A stretch of DNA of 64,000 nucleotides, taken from contig NZ_JANCLX010000018.1 of assembly GCF_024295805.1 (NCBI RefSeq), forward strand, positions 74,197-138,196, in the 5' to 3' direction. A model generated the notes under the pieces. The model was not told the DNA's origin and ran no database searches. It saw only the letters and a list, made by a program, of their open reading frames with translations. The translations under genes were made by a program, and so were the position numbers. This DNA is from Streptomyces cucumeris. GTDB taxonomy: Bacteria > Actinomycetota > Actinomycetes > Streptomycetales > Streptomycetaceae. This document shows positions 32,265 through 39,954 of the stretch, in pieces (the first letter of the stretch is position 1; each line of letters opens with the position of its first letter).

Positions 32265-34202
32265 TTGCGCATTCGCCCCGCTCCGCCCGACTGGCTGGCC
32301 CATCCCCTGCGCGGGGTGTGGGGGACCGGAGCCCCCGTGCCCTGGGGTGCCGTCCTGCGCGGGGCGCTCGGCGTCGGCCCCGTGGTGGCCGCCGGAGTCG
32401 CCTCGGGACACACCTCCGCCGGGGTCACCGTGGGGCTGGGCGCGATGTTCGCCCATATCAACGACCGCCCGGCGACCCGCGCCACCCGGATCGTCCGCAT
32501 CGGACTGCCCGCCGTCGCGGGAGCCGTCGGGATGCTCATCGGCGCCTGGCTGGGCACCCTCGGCCTCGGCGCCGCGATGGCGGTCGCGCTCGCCGCCGTC
32601 GGACTGGTCTCGGGCGCGCTCAGCGCCGTCGGCCCCGTCTGCTCATCCGCCGGGGTGCAGTTGATGGTGCTGTGCGTCGTCGGCGCCGGGATGCCGCTGC
32701 CGGAGACCCCGGCCGCACGCGCCGGGCTGATCCTCACCGGCGCCGCCTGGGTGCTCACCATGGCCGCACTGCTGCCCTGGTCGGCCCGGCCGCTCCGGCG
32801 CCGCCCCGCCGTCCGCTCCGACGCGGACGAGGCCGTGGCCGCCGTCTACGACGCCCTCGCCGACCTGATGGCGGCGGTCGGCACCGAGGGCGGCCGTCCG
32901 GCACGGCGCCGTCTGACCACCGCGTACGACACCGCCTACGAAGCGCTCTACGCCCACCGGCTGCCGCGGTACCGGCCGGACACCCGGGAACGCGGACTGC
33001 GTGACCGCCTCGCGGTGGCCGGAGCGCTCAGCGAGGCGGCCCTCACCCTGCTGTGGGAGAACGCTCCCCTGCCCGACCACCTGGCGCGCACCCCCGCCCG
33101 GCTCGCCCGTTCGATCCGCACCGGACGGCCGCCCGGCCCGCTGCCCGCGCCCGTCCCCGACACCGCGGGCAAGGTGGCCGTGCACCGCGCCGTCCTGCTC
33201 GCCGCCCGGGTCTTCGACGGCGAACCGGCGCCCGCCGTCGGCCCCGTGGGCCCCGGCCCGCGGCAGCGGCTGCGCCGCGTGTCCGGTGCCGCGGGGCGCG
33301 AGTACGCGGCCCGGGTGGCGCTCTGCGTCGGGGTGAGCACCGCGCTGGCCCGCGAACTCCCCGGCGACCACTGGTACTGGCTGCCCGCCACCGCCGCCTT
33401 CCTCGTCAAACCGGATATGGGCCCGCTCTTCTCCCGGGCCGTCTCACGGTCCCTGGGCACCGCGGTGGGCGTGGCCGTCTTCGGCGCGCTCACCGCCCTC
33501 CTCACCCCGGTGGCCGGGGAGCCCGGGGCCTGGCCGGTCGCCGTGGCCGCGCTCTGCTCCGCGCTGATCCCGGTCTCCGTACGCCACTTCGCGCTGCAGA
33601 CCGCCGTCCTCACCCCCCTGCTGCTCTCCCTGGTCTACCTCGGCGGGGACACCGACCCGGGGTACACCCGGCTGATGGACACCCTGCTGGCCTGCGCGGT
33701 GGTGCTGGCCGCCGGGGCGCTGCCGGGGCTCGGCGGGCCCCGCGCCCAGGTGTCCGTCCGGCTCTCGCTCGCCGTCCGCGCCACCCGTGACCACCTCGAC
33801 CGGGTGCTCGCCGCCGACGCCCTCTACGCGGAACGGCTTCGGCTGCGCCGTGAGGCGTACCGGGCGCTGGCCGACGCCCGTCGCGCGGTGGCGGTGGCCG
33901 GCGCCGAACACCCGCCCTTCGGACGCGACCTGGCGGTGTGGGCCCCGGTGGTCTCCGCGCTGGAGGAGATCGTGGACACCGCGACGGCCTGCGGGGTCCG
34001 GCTGGACCAGGGCGCCGCGGCCCCGGACCCGGATCTGGCCGAGCGGCTGCGGACCGGGCTGTCGGACCTGGCCGACGCCGTCGCCACCCGCCGTCCCCCC
34101 GCGGACCTGGCGCTGCCCGCGGGCGGTGCGGTGGAGGACTGCGCCACGCTCGCGGACGTCACGGCCGGGCTGCGCCGGGCGCGCCGGCTGGCCGCCTCGT
34201 AG
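32265..34202 (+). CDS. FUSC family membrane protein (aromatic-acid exporter-like)
   Basis: About 645 residues. The TTG at 32265 follows GGAGGA with a short spacer and is the only start supported by a ribosome site; the open frame to 32022 is not protein-like. Two blocks of about six hydrophobic segments (about 25-165 and 350-490) each precede a soluble helical part, the FUSC/ArAE layout of proton-driven exporters such as AaeB. HWYWLPATAAFLVKPD is a typical FUSC conserved block. It may export aromatic acids or drugs; the neighbouring P450 operon is divergent and may be functionally linked. Confidence 0.85.
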   Translation: MRIRPAPPDWLAHPLRGVWGTGAPVPWGAVLRGALGVGPVVAAGVASGHTSAGVTVGLGAMFAHINDRPATRATRIVRIGLPAVAGAVGMLIGAWLGTLGLGAAMAVALAAVGLVSGALSAVGPVCSSAGVQLMVLCVVGAGMPLPETPAARAGLILTGAAWVLTMAALLPWSARPLRRRPAVRSDADEAVAAVYDALADLMAAVGTEGGRPARRRLTTAYDTAYEALYAHRLPRYRPDTRERGLRDRLAVAGALSEAALTLLWENAPLPDHLARTPARLARSIRTGRPPGPLPAPVPDTAGKVAVHRAVLLAARVFDGEPAPAVGPVGPGPRQRLRRVSGAAGREYAARVALCVGVSTALARELPGDHWYWLPATAAFLVKPDMGPLFSRAVSRSLGTAVGVAVFGALTALLTPVAGEPGAWPVAVAALCSALIPVSVRHFALQTAVLTPLLLSLVYLGGDTDPGYTRLMDTLLACAVVLAAGALPGLGGPRAQVSVRLSLAVRATRDHLDRVLAADALYAERLRLRREAYRALADARRAVAVAGAEHPPFGRDLAVWAPVVSALEEIVDTATACGVRLDQGAAAPDPDLAERLRTGLSDLADAVATRRPPADLALPAGGAVEDCATLADVTAGLRRARRLAAS

Positions 34203-34221
34203 CCTTCGGCGGCCGGGGCCG

Positions 34222-34887
34222 TCAGGGCGGATCCGTCAGACCCGTCACCCGCATCGTGACGTTCAGCCGCCCCGCCGTCAGCCCGGTCGCCGGATCGCCG
34301 GTGCCGGGCAGGATCCTGGGCACCCCGTGAAAGGCGTATCGCGAGGCGCCGCCGAAGACGAACAGGTCGCCCGAGGCGAGTTCGAGATCCGTGTACGGCT
34401 TGGTGCGGGTCTCGGTGTTGCCGAAGCGGAACACACAGCTGTCGCCGACGGTGAGGGACACCACCGGTGCGCCGGACCGCTCGTCCTTGTCCTGGTGCAT
34501 CCCCAGCTTCGCCGCCGCGTCATAGAAGTTGATGAGCGCCGTGTCGGGGGTGTAGCCGTCCCCGGCCCGCTCGTCCTCGTAGGCCGCGACCAGGGCACGG
34601 CGGCCCAGGTCCACCATCCAGTGCGGGAACGCGGCCACCCGCGCGCCGTTCACGTCGTCCGCGGTCCGGGTGTAGGTGTACGGCTTCCAGTGCCAGCCCA
34701 CGCACACCGTGCGCACGGACATCACCCCGCCGTTCGGCAGCCGGGTGCGGCGGATCGGCACCGGACCGGTGGCCCAGGCCCGGCAGGCCGTGACCAGACG
34801 GCGCTGCGCGTCGAGGTCGAGCCAGCCGGGCACGTGGACGGCGCCGGGGGCCACGCGCAGCCGGGGCCGGGGGATCAGCGCGTCCAC
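34222..34887 (-). CDS. alkB: AlkB-type 2OG-Fe(II) DNA dealkylase
   Basis: 221 residues. Iron ligands His131-x-Asp133 in LGMHQDKDE and His187 in FHGV, and the 2-oxoglutarate arginine in GRLNVTMR, with NFYDAAAKLGMHQDKDE, are close to E. coli AlkB. It removes methyl groups from 1-methyladenine and 3-methylcytosine by oxidation. Last gene of a five-gene alkylation-repair operon on the minus strand; its GTG start lies within the end of the preceding gene. Confidence 0.92.
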   Translation of the reverse strand: MDALIPRPRLRVAPGAVHVPGWLDLDAQRRLVTACRAWATGPVPIRRTRLPNGGVMSVRTVCVGWHWKPYTYTRTADDVNGARVAAFPHWMVDLGRRALVAAYEDERAGDGYTPDTALINFYDAAAKLGMHQDKDERSGAPVVSLTVGDSCVFRFGNTETRTKPYTDLELASGDLFVFGGASRYAFHGVPRILPGTGDPATGLTAGRLNVTMRVTGLTDPP

Positions 34888-35459
34888 CGGGGGTCACCGC
34901 CCTCCGGAGCCGGGCGGGAGGTGACCCAGCGGCCCTGGATCTCCCAGGTGCCACCGTCGGCGGTGGCTCCGCGCAGCCCGTCCAGTGTCCGCGGCCCGGC
35001 CGGCGCCGGGAGGCGGGAATCCCGCAGCGAGGCGAACGCCACGGTGCGCGCCGGATCCCAGTCGGTGCTGTACCGCAGCCGGCGGCTCATCCGGACCCAG
35101 CCCAGCGGCGCGGCGGCAACCACCCAGGCGTCCGGCGCCGGTGCGGTCAGCCGACGGGCCGGGCGCAGCCAGGACGCGGCGGTCTCGGGCCAGTCCACCA
35201 CCGCGACGACGTGTCCGCCCCGCTCCTGCCAGGCGGTGGCGAACGCCGCGGCCGCGGCGCGTGAGGCGGTGTCCCGGCCGTGGCCGACGGCCACCGTCCC
35301 GGTGCGGCGCGCCGACGCGGCCACCAGGCCGACGACGGCGGTGAGCTCGGCGCGGGTGTGCGGAGCGGGGTCCGGCAGCGGGCCGTACGCCTGCTCCTCG
35401 TCCTCGTCGGGCAGCGGTGGGACGGGCCGGCCGGCGGTGTGCCGGGGTGGGTGCGTCAC
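34875..35459 (-). CDS. Unknown protein of the alkylation-repair operon
   Basis: 194 residues from the GTG at 35459, which overlaps the stop of the Ada-domain gene by 4 bases; the 3' end overlaps alkB by 13. I do not recognise the family. Features: a Pro-rich acidic start (PPLPDEDEEQAYGPLPDP), a possible small alpha/beta core with TGTVAVGHGRDTASR, GGHVVAVVDWPET and APDAWVVAAAPLGW, then SRRLRYSTDWDPARTVAFASLRDSR. No cysteine/histidine cluster or transmembrane helix. Its position between repair genes implies a role in the same response. Confidence 0.7.
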   Translation of the reverse strand: MTHPPRHTAGRPVPPLPDEDEEQAYGPLPDPAPHTRAELTAVVGLVAASARRTGTVAVGHGRDTASRAAAAAFATAWQERGGHVVAVVDWPETAASWLRPARRLTAPAPDAWVVAAAPLGWVRMSRRLRYSTDWDPARTVAFASLRDSRLPAPAGPRTLDGLRGATADGGTWEIQGRWVTSRPAPEGGDPRWTR

Positions 35460-35746
35460 GGTGGTGCGGTCTCCCGGTTCGCTTTCCAGTGGGCGTACCG
35501 CGCGGGGAGGCACACCGCGCACGGCCGGTACCCGGCTGCGCGTGCGGTGGTCTCGTCCGCGAAGAACACCCGGTGCCGGCGGTAGCCCCCGCGGGCCAGC
35601 GCCCGCAGTGCCGAGGGGCAGTCCAGCCGTCCGTACAGCCTGCCCCGACGGTGGCCGCCGAGGGTGCCCGGTGCCGTGGACCGGAACGGCCGGCCGCCGG
35701 CGTCCAGCAGGGTGTATCCGCGGCCGGGGCCCGGTGCGGTGGCCAT
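35456..35746 (-). CDS. Stand-alone Ada metal-binding domain protein
   Basis: 96 residues. The C-terminal half (KLYGRLDC-like RLYGRLDCPSALRAL ... RVFFADETTARAAGYRPCAVCLP) matches the zinc-binding N-terminal domain of Ada, where the methyl from a phosphotriester is taken by a Zn-bound Cys. Only three cysteines are visible (in LDCP and PCAVC), one fewer than Ada's four; ALRAL occupies the region of the missing one, so metal binding may differ. Ada's AraC and MGMT parts are absent; the MGMT activity is encoded by the separate ogt gene upstream. Start 14 bases after the 2OG-oxygenase stop. Confidence 0.8.
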   Translation of the reverse strand: MATAPGPGRGYTLLDAGGRPFRSTAPGTLGGHRRGRLYGRLDCPSALRALARGGYRRHRVFFADETTARAAGYRPCAVCLPARYAHWKANRETAPP

Positions 35747-35760
35747 GGCGGTGCCCGGGG

Positions 35761-36489
35761 TCAGGAGGCGTCATGGAACACCAGGCCCAGAGCGTGGCGG
35801 CGGCCGGAGCGCACGGTGCTCACCCCGTGCCGCATCGCCCCGGCGGACCAGCCACGGGCCGAGCGCACCGGCCGGTCGCGGGTGGTGAAGATCAGGCCGT
35901 GGCCCTGCTCCAGCACGGTGACCGTGCCGCGCGACTGCGCCCGGGGGCGCTGCTCCACCAGCAGGAACTCCCCGCCGGTGTAGTCGCTGCCGTGCTCGTC
36001 GAGCCCGATGACGACCTGGAGCGGGAACACCATCTCGCCGAACACATCGCGATGGAGCGCGTTCCAGTCGCCCGGACCGTAGCGCAGCAGGATCTGGGCC
36101 GACCGGCCCTGCCCGGCCGCGTGGCACAGCGTGAGCCACGCCTCCAGGGTGTCCGGCCAGGGCGCGGGGCGCCCCAGCCGGTCCGCCCAGTCGCGCGCGA
36201 TGGCCAGCAGATGGGGATAGAAGGCGGCACGCAACTCCGCCACCGGCTCGGGGAGTTCATGGCTGAAGTAGCGGTACTGGCCGGAGCCGAAGCGGTGCCG
36301 GGCCATGTCGACGGTGGAGCGGAACCGCGCCTCCTGGTCGTAGAGCCCCGCCAGGGAGCGGCACTCCGCGGGGGTGAGCAGCTTCGGGGTGAGCGCGCAG
36401 CCGTGGCTGTCCAGCTCCCCGGCCAGGGCCTGCCAGTCGGCCGAGTCCAGGGCGCGGCGCGCCCTGACGGCGGTGTTCTTGGTGATCAC
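35761..36489 (-). CDS. 2OG-Fe(II) oxygenase of the alkylation-repair operon
   Basis: About 242 residues from the GTG at 36489, overlapping the ogt stop by 4 bases. Iron ligands are seen in NALHRDVFGEMVFPLQVVIGL (H-x-D) and the C-terminal RHGVSTVRSGRRHALGLVFH block, which holds the distal His and the Arg that binds 2-oxoglutarate. It is a prolyl-4-hydroxylase-like dioxygenase, not AlkB proper. Homologues commonly accompany Ada-domain and Ogt genes in actinobacteria. DNA repair or protein hydroxylation are both possible. Confidence 0.82.
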   Translation of the reverse strand: MITKNTAVRARRALDSADWQALAGELDSHGCALTPKLLTPAECRSLAGLYDQEARFRSTVDMARHRFGSGQYRYFSHELPEPVAELRAAFYPHLLAIARDWADRLGRPAPWPDTLEAWLTLCHAAGQGRSAQILLRYGPGDWNALHRDVFGEMVFPLQVVIGLDEHGSDYTGGEFLLVEQRPRAQSRGTVTVLEQGHGLIFTTRDRPVRSARGWSAGAMRHGVSTVRSGRRHALGLVFHDAS

Positions 36490-36992
36490 GCCGGGGCCTC
36501 GATGCCCTCGAGCCGCAGCAGACTGCGCTTGCGGTCCGGACCACCCGCGTACCCGCTCAGTGAACCGTCCGCCCCGATGACCCGGTGGCACGGGCGTACG
36601 ACCAGCAGCGGATTGCGGCCGATCGCCGTACCGACCGCGCGCACGGCGGCGCGCGACGCCCCGGCCCGCTCGGCGAGCGCACCGTAGCTGAGGGTCGTGC
36701 CGTACGGGATCTCTTCAAGCGCCTGCCAGACCCGCTGCTGGAACGGGGTGCCGGCGGATGTGAACTCGATGTCGAACCGGGTGCGCCGCCCCGCGAAGTA
36801 TGCCCGGAGCTGGTCCGTGATGGCGGCGAACGCCGTGTCATCGCGCCGCCAGCCGTCGCCGACCGTCGCCCCGCCCCGCTGCTCGGGCACCGAGAGGGAG
36901 GTCAGCGCGACACCGCCCGGAGCGGTCGTGGACTCCTCGCCCGCCAGCAGCAGTTCACCCAGAGGGCTGTCGAACGTGGTGTAGACCGTCAT
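36486..36992 (-). CDS. ogt: Methylated-DNA--protein-cysteine methyltransferase
   Basis: 168 residues. Acceptor Cys135 in PCHRVIG, with GTPFQQRVWQALEEIPYGTTLSYG and GTAIGRNPLLVVRPC, is the MGMT/Ogt pattern; it repairs O6-methylguanine by suicide alkyl transfer. First gene of the minus-strand operon ogt, 2OG oxygenase, Ada-domain, unknown, alkB. A promoter should lie in the 108-base gap to the YdcZ gene, which ends at 37101; I see no clear LexA box. Confidence 0.93.
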   Translation of the reverse strand: MTVYTTFDSPLGELLLAGEESTTAPGGVALTSLSVPEQRGGATVGDGWRRDDTAFAAITDQLRAYFAGRRTRFDIEFTSAGTPFQQRVWQALEEIPYGTTLSYGALAERAGASRAAVRAVGTAIGRNPLLVVRPCHRVIGADGSLSGYAGGPDRKRSLLRLEGIEAPA

Positions 36993-37100
36993 GGTTCCGT
37001 TCGCTTTCCTGTGAAGTGTCCTGATCGCTGTCCAGTCTGCGGAAAACGGACACCGGATGCTGGCGGGATTCGGACAACGCGGTCGGGGCGGCGCGGGTGG

Positions 37101-38171
37101 TCAGCGAGAACAGCGGGCGTGGTCGGACGCCTGCGACGGTGCGGGGCGGGCGGCCGCCCCGGTGACGGTGGCGGATCCGCTGGTCCGCGGGGCGCCGCCG
37201 GCCACCGTCCGTGAGCCGCCGCCCCGCCGGGGCAGGGCGGCGATCGCGATCGCCACGAGCGCCACGGCGATCCCCACGAACGTCGAGGAGGTCACCTCGG
37301 CCCCCTCCCGGGGGAAGGCCACGTTCAGCGCGAGCGAGCCCAGGAGCTGGCCCGTGATCGTGGCCAGACCGAGGATGAGCACCCCGAGGTGGTGGACGGC
37401 CGCGATGGCGATCCCGATGAACACGATCCCGACCGGGCCGCCGCAGTACACGTACCACTGCGGTGCCAGGGTGCGCGGCGGGTGGACCGCGAGCGTGTGC
37501 ACGCCGAACACCGTGACCAGAACGGTGGCGCCGACCGCGAAATTGGTGAAGGTCGCGGTCGGGGCCGAGCCCGTGGCGACCCGCACATGGCCGTTGACCG
37601 CCTGCTGCCAGCTCACACAGGCCCCGGCCACCAGGGGCAGCGCGAGCATCCAGAGCGGGAAGTCCGCGTCCAGTTTGCCGGCCGTGGACACCCCGACCGC
37701 CGTGAGGACCAGGACCGATCCGATGATCCGGGGCGCGGTCATCGGCTGTGGCCCCGCGGGCCCGAGCCCCTTGCGGTCGAAGACCAGCCCGGCGGCGGTC
37801 TGTCCGGCCACCACGGCCACGGTGAACAGGGCCACCCCGAGCGTGGTGACCGTCAGGGACTGCGAGAGCACCAGCAGCGCGCCACCGCAGCCGCCGAGCA
37901 CCTGCCACCACTTCAGCCGGTGCTCACGCACCGCCCGGACGACGGCGCCCGGCCCCGTATGTCGCGGCCCGCCCGGTGCGTCCCGCCGCCCCGCCCGCCG
38001 CGCACCCGCGATGAGCAGCCCGGCGGACATCACCACCAGCCCGGAGCCGAAGGAGATGAGCGCCGCGGCGTAGGGGTCGTGCGTCCCGTGCGCCAACTCA
38101 CCGTTGAGACGGGACTGTACGGCGATCAGCCCACCGGAGACGACTGCGAGCAGCAGCCAGACGGCGTACAT
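37101..38171 (-). CDS. DMT family transporter with two YdcZ (DUF606) halves
   Basis: About 356 residues from the ATG at 38171, with GGAAGAGGAA upstream. Two similar halves of about 150 residues, each with five hydrophobic segments (VWLLLAVVSGGLIAVQSRLNGELA, and VSWQQAVNGHVRVATGSAPTATFTNF), are seen. The (V/I)xxxQxxxNGxL pattern is characteristic of YdcZ proteins of the drug/metabolite transporter clan. Many actinobacterial genomes encode one half only, so this is a tandem fusion. Substrate unknown. Confidence 0.85.
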   Translation of the reverse strand: MYAVWLLLAVVSGGLIAVQSRLNGELAHGTHDPYAAALISFGSGLVVMSAGLLIAGARRAGRRDAPGGPRHTGPGAVVRAVREHRLKWWQVLGGCGGALLVLSQSLTVTTLGVALFTVAVVAGQTAAGLVFDRKGLGPAGPQPMTAPRIIGSVLVLTAVGVSTAGKLDADFPLWMLALPLVAGACVSWQQAVNGHVRVATGSAPTATFTNFAVGATVLVTVFGVHTLAVHPPRTLAPQWYVYCGGPVGIVFIGIAIAAVHHLGVLILGLATITGQLLGSLALNVAFPREGAEVTSSTFVGIAVALVAIAIAALPRRGGGSRTVAGGAPRTSGSATVTGAAARPAPSQASDHARCSR

Positions 38172-38275
38172 CGGCGTTCCTCTTCCGCGCGGGGCGATGG
38201 GCGGATGCGAGGCTACGCCACCCCTCCGACCGGGGCTGACGCGCCCCCGGCGGCGCACTGTCAGAGGTGGATGCC

Positions 38276-38818
38276 ATGGTGGCCGCCATGGACCGCGAGG
38301 AGTTCTGGAAGCTGATCGACGAAGCCCGCGCCACGGTGGCGGACCCGGCGGACGCCGAGGCGGTGGCCGCACGGGCGGCCGCCCTGCTCGCGACGCGTCC
38401 GCCCGCCGAGATCATCGCCACCGAGCAGGTGCTGTGGGACCGCATGGGCGACTCCTACCGCTCGCTGCTCTGGGGCGGCGCCTACGTCATCAACGGAGGC
38501 TGCTCCGACGACGGTTTCGACTACTTCCGCGGCTGGCTCCTCCTCCAGGGCCGCGAGGTGTTCGAGCGCGTCGTGGCCGACCCCGACGCCCTCGCCGGCC
38601 TCCCGGCCGTCCGCGCCGCGAGCGAGGACGGCCGGGAGCTGGAGTGCGAGGCGGCCCTGGGCATCCCGTGGGACGCCTACCGGGCGGCCACCGGTGCGCA
38701 GTTGCCCCCGGCCGCGTTCACCGTCGAATACGCCGACCCGGACGGGGATTTCGACGTCGAGGACGACGAGGAGAGGGAGCGCCGGCTGCCCCGTCTCTCC
38801 GCCCTCTACCAGGACTGA
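38276..38818 (+). CDS. DUF4240 protein
   Basis: About 180 residues. MDREEFWKLIDEAR at the start and IIATEQVLWDRMGDSYRSLLWGGAYVINGGCSDDGFDYFRGWLLLQGREVFE follow the DUF4240 pattern. The acidic tail (EDDEERERR) is usual. No function is established. The frame is open from a GTG at 38267, and an internal ATG lies at 38288; I chose the ATG after AGAGG. It ends 13 bases inside the 3' end of the convergent membrane-protein gene. Confidence 0.8.
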   Translation: MVAAMDREEFWKLIDEARATVADPADAEAVAARAAALLATRPPAEIIATEQVLWDRMGDSYRSLLWGGAYVINGGCSDDGFDYFRGWLLLQGREVFERVVADPDALAGLPAVRAASEDGRELECEAALGIPWDAYRAATGAQLPPAAFTVEYADPDGDFDVEDDEERERRLPRLSALYQD

Positions 38819-39954
38819 CCCACGTTCGCGGCCCCGTCCGGCTCCGGCTCCGGCTCCGGACCCGGGTTCGCGTCAGGCTCCGGTTCCGGGTCCTCGGGGG
38901 TGTCGAACCGCCGCAGCAGCTCCTCCACCTCCTCGGGCGAGGCGTACGCGGCGGCGACATGAGCCAGCTGCCGGGCGAACAGCGCCTGCCGGGGATCGCC
39001 CTCGGCCAGGCCCATGGCCTCCATGAGCGCTCCGGCGTGGTCGGCCGCCGACACCGGAGTCTCCGGCGGCTGAACGGGCTCATGGCCGTCGACCGGGGCG
39101 AACGGTCCCGTCGGCCCGTGACCGTTCCCCAGGAAAGGCATCGGCTCCGGTTCGGGCACCGGATACGGCACCATGTGCTGGAACTGCTCGGGCACATCCT
39201 TGTTGTTGGCCGCGGAGGACAGCTGCGCGAGCAGACCGATGTCCTTGACCGCCTTCTCCACCCGGTCGTCGTTCCTGGCCAGCCACCACACCACGGCGCT
39301 GCCGGTGTCCTGGAGCACATCATCGCCCAGATACGCGCGCCTGCTCTGCTCGTACTTCCGCTCGTGCTCCCACACCGCCTCGTCCTTGCGGACCGCGGCC
39401 AGCTTGTCCAGGCGGGCCTGGTCGTGTTCGGAGAGTACGAGGGTGACGTTGTCGGCCATGGCCTCCACGCGTCCCGAGCCATCGGGGCGCATCACCCCCA
39501 GCTCGCCGTTCAGCTCGTGTGCCACCAGGGAGGCCCGGGAGGGGGAGCGGAGCTCGGTGATCCGGCGGGCCCGTTCGAGGACCGCGTCGATGGCCAGCGC
39601 GCCCGGGTTGATGACGGGAGCATCACCCGAGGTGTCGCACGGACACCAGCGCACCACCGCGGAGAACACGAAGTCGTAGTCGGCTTCCCGGCTCGGCAGC
39701 GCCACCTGGGCGATGTGCTGCTCGCGGCGCTCCAGCGGGGGAATCGGCAGATCGGGTTCGAGCAGCAGCTCGCGCGGCAGCGGATCGCGCCGGCCCCCGG
39801 CCACCTTCACCACCAGGAGGGGAGCACCCAGCACGGTCACGGCCACCAGCGGCCACACCCACAACGGCCATCCGGCACAGAGGCCGAGGATGACGAGAAG
39901 CAGTCCGCAGATGATCGTGAGGAAGGCCGTCACCGTCTTGCGGCCAGTACTCAT
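38806..39954 (-). CDS. Membrane protein of the TIR operon
   Basis: 382 residues. Two adjacent membrane segments (FLTIICGLLLVILGLCAGWP, then a second ending ~residue 52) anchor a cytosolic region of about 330 residues. That region has a strand-rich part (DYDFVFSAVVRWCP), a helical stretch with charged repeats (ARLDKLAAVRKDEAVWEHERKYEQSRRAYL) and a GSAVVWWLARND segment, ending in a Pro/Glu-rich acidic tail. The helical middle resembles SPFH/stomatin-like proteins in style, but I cannot assign a family. Its ATGA overlap with the P-loop gene implies co-translation with the TIR operon; a membrane sensor or effector platform is plausible. Confidence 0.75.
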   Translation of the reverse strand: MSTGRKTVTAFLTIICGLLLVILGLCAGWPLWVWPLVAVTVLGAPLLVVKVAGGRRDPLPRELLLEPDLPIPPLERREQHIAQVALPSREADYDFVFSAVVRWCPCDTSGDAPVINPGALAIDAVLERARRITELRSPSRASLVAHELNGELGVMRPDGSGRVEAMADNVTLVLSEHDQARLDKLAAVRKDEAVWEHERKYEQSRRAYLGDDVLQDTGSAVVWWLARNDDRVEKAVKDIGLLAQLSSAANNKDVPEQFQHMVPYPVPEPEPMPFLGNGHGPTGPFAPVDGHEPVQPPETPVSAADHAGALMEAMGLAEGDPRQALFARQLAHVAAAYASPEEVEELLRRFDTPEDPEPEPDANPGPEPEPEPDGAANVGQSW

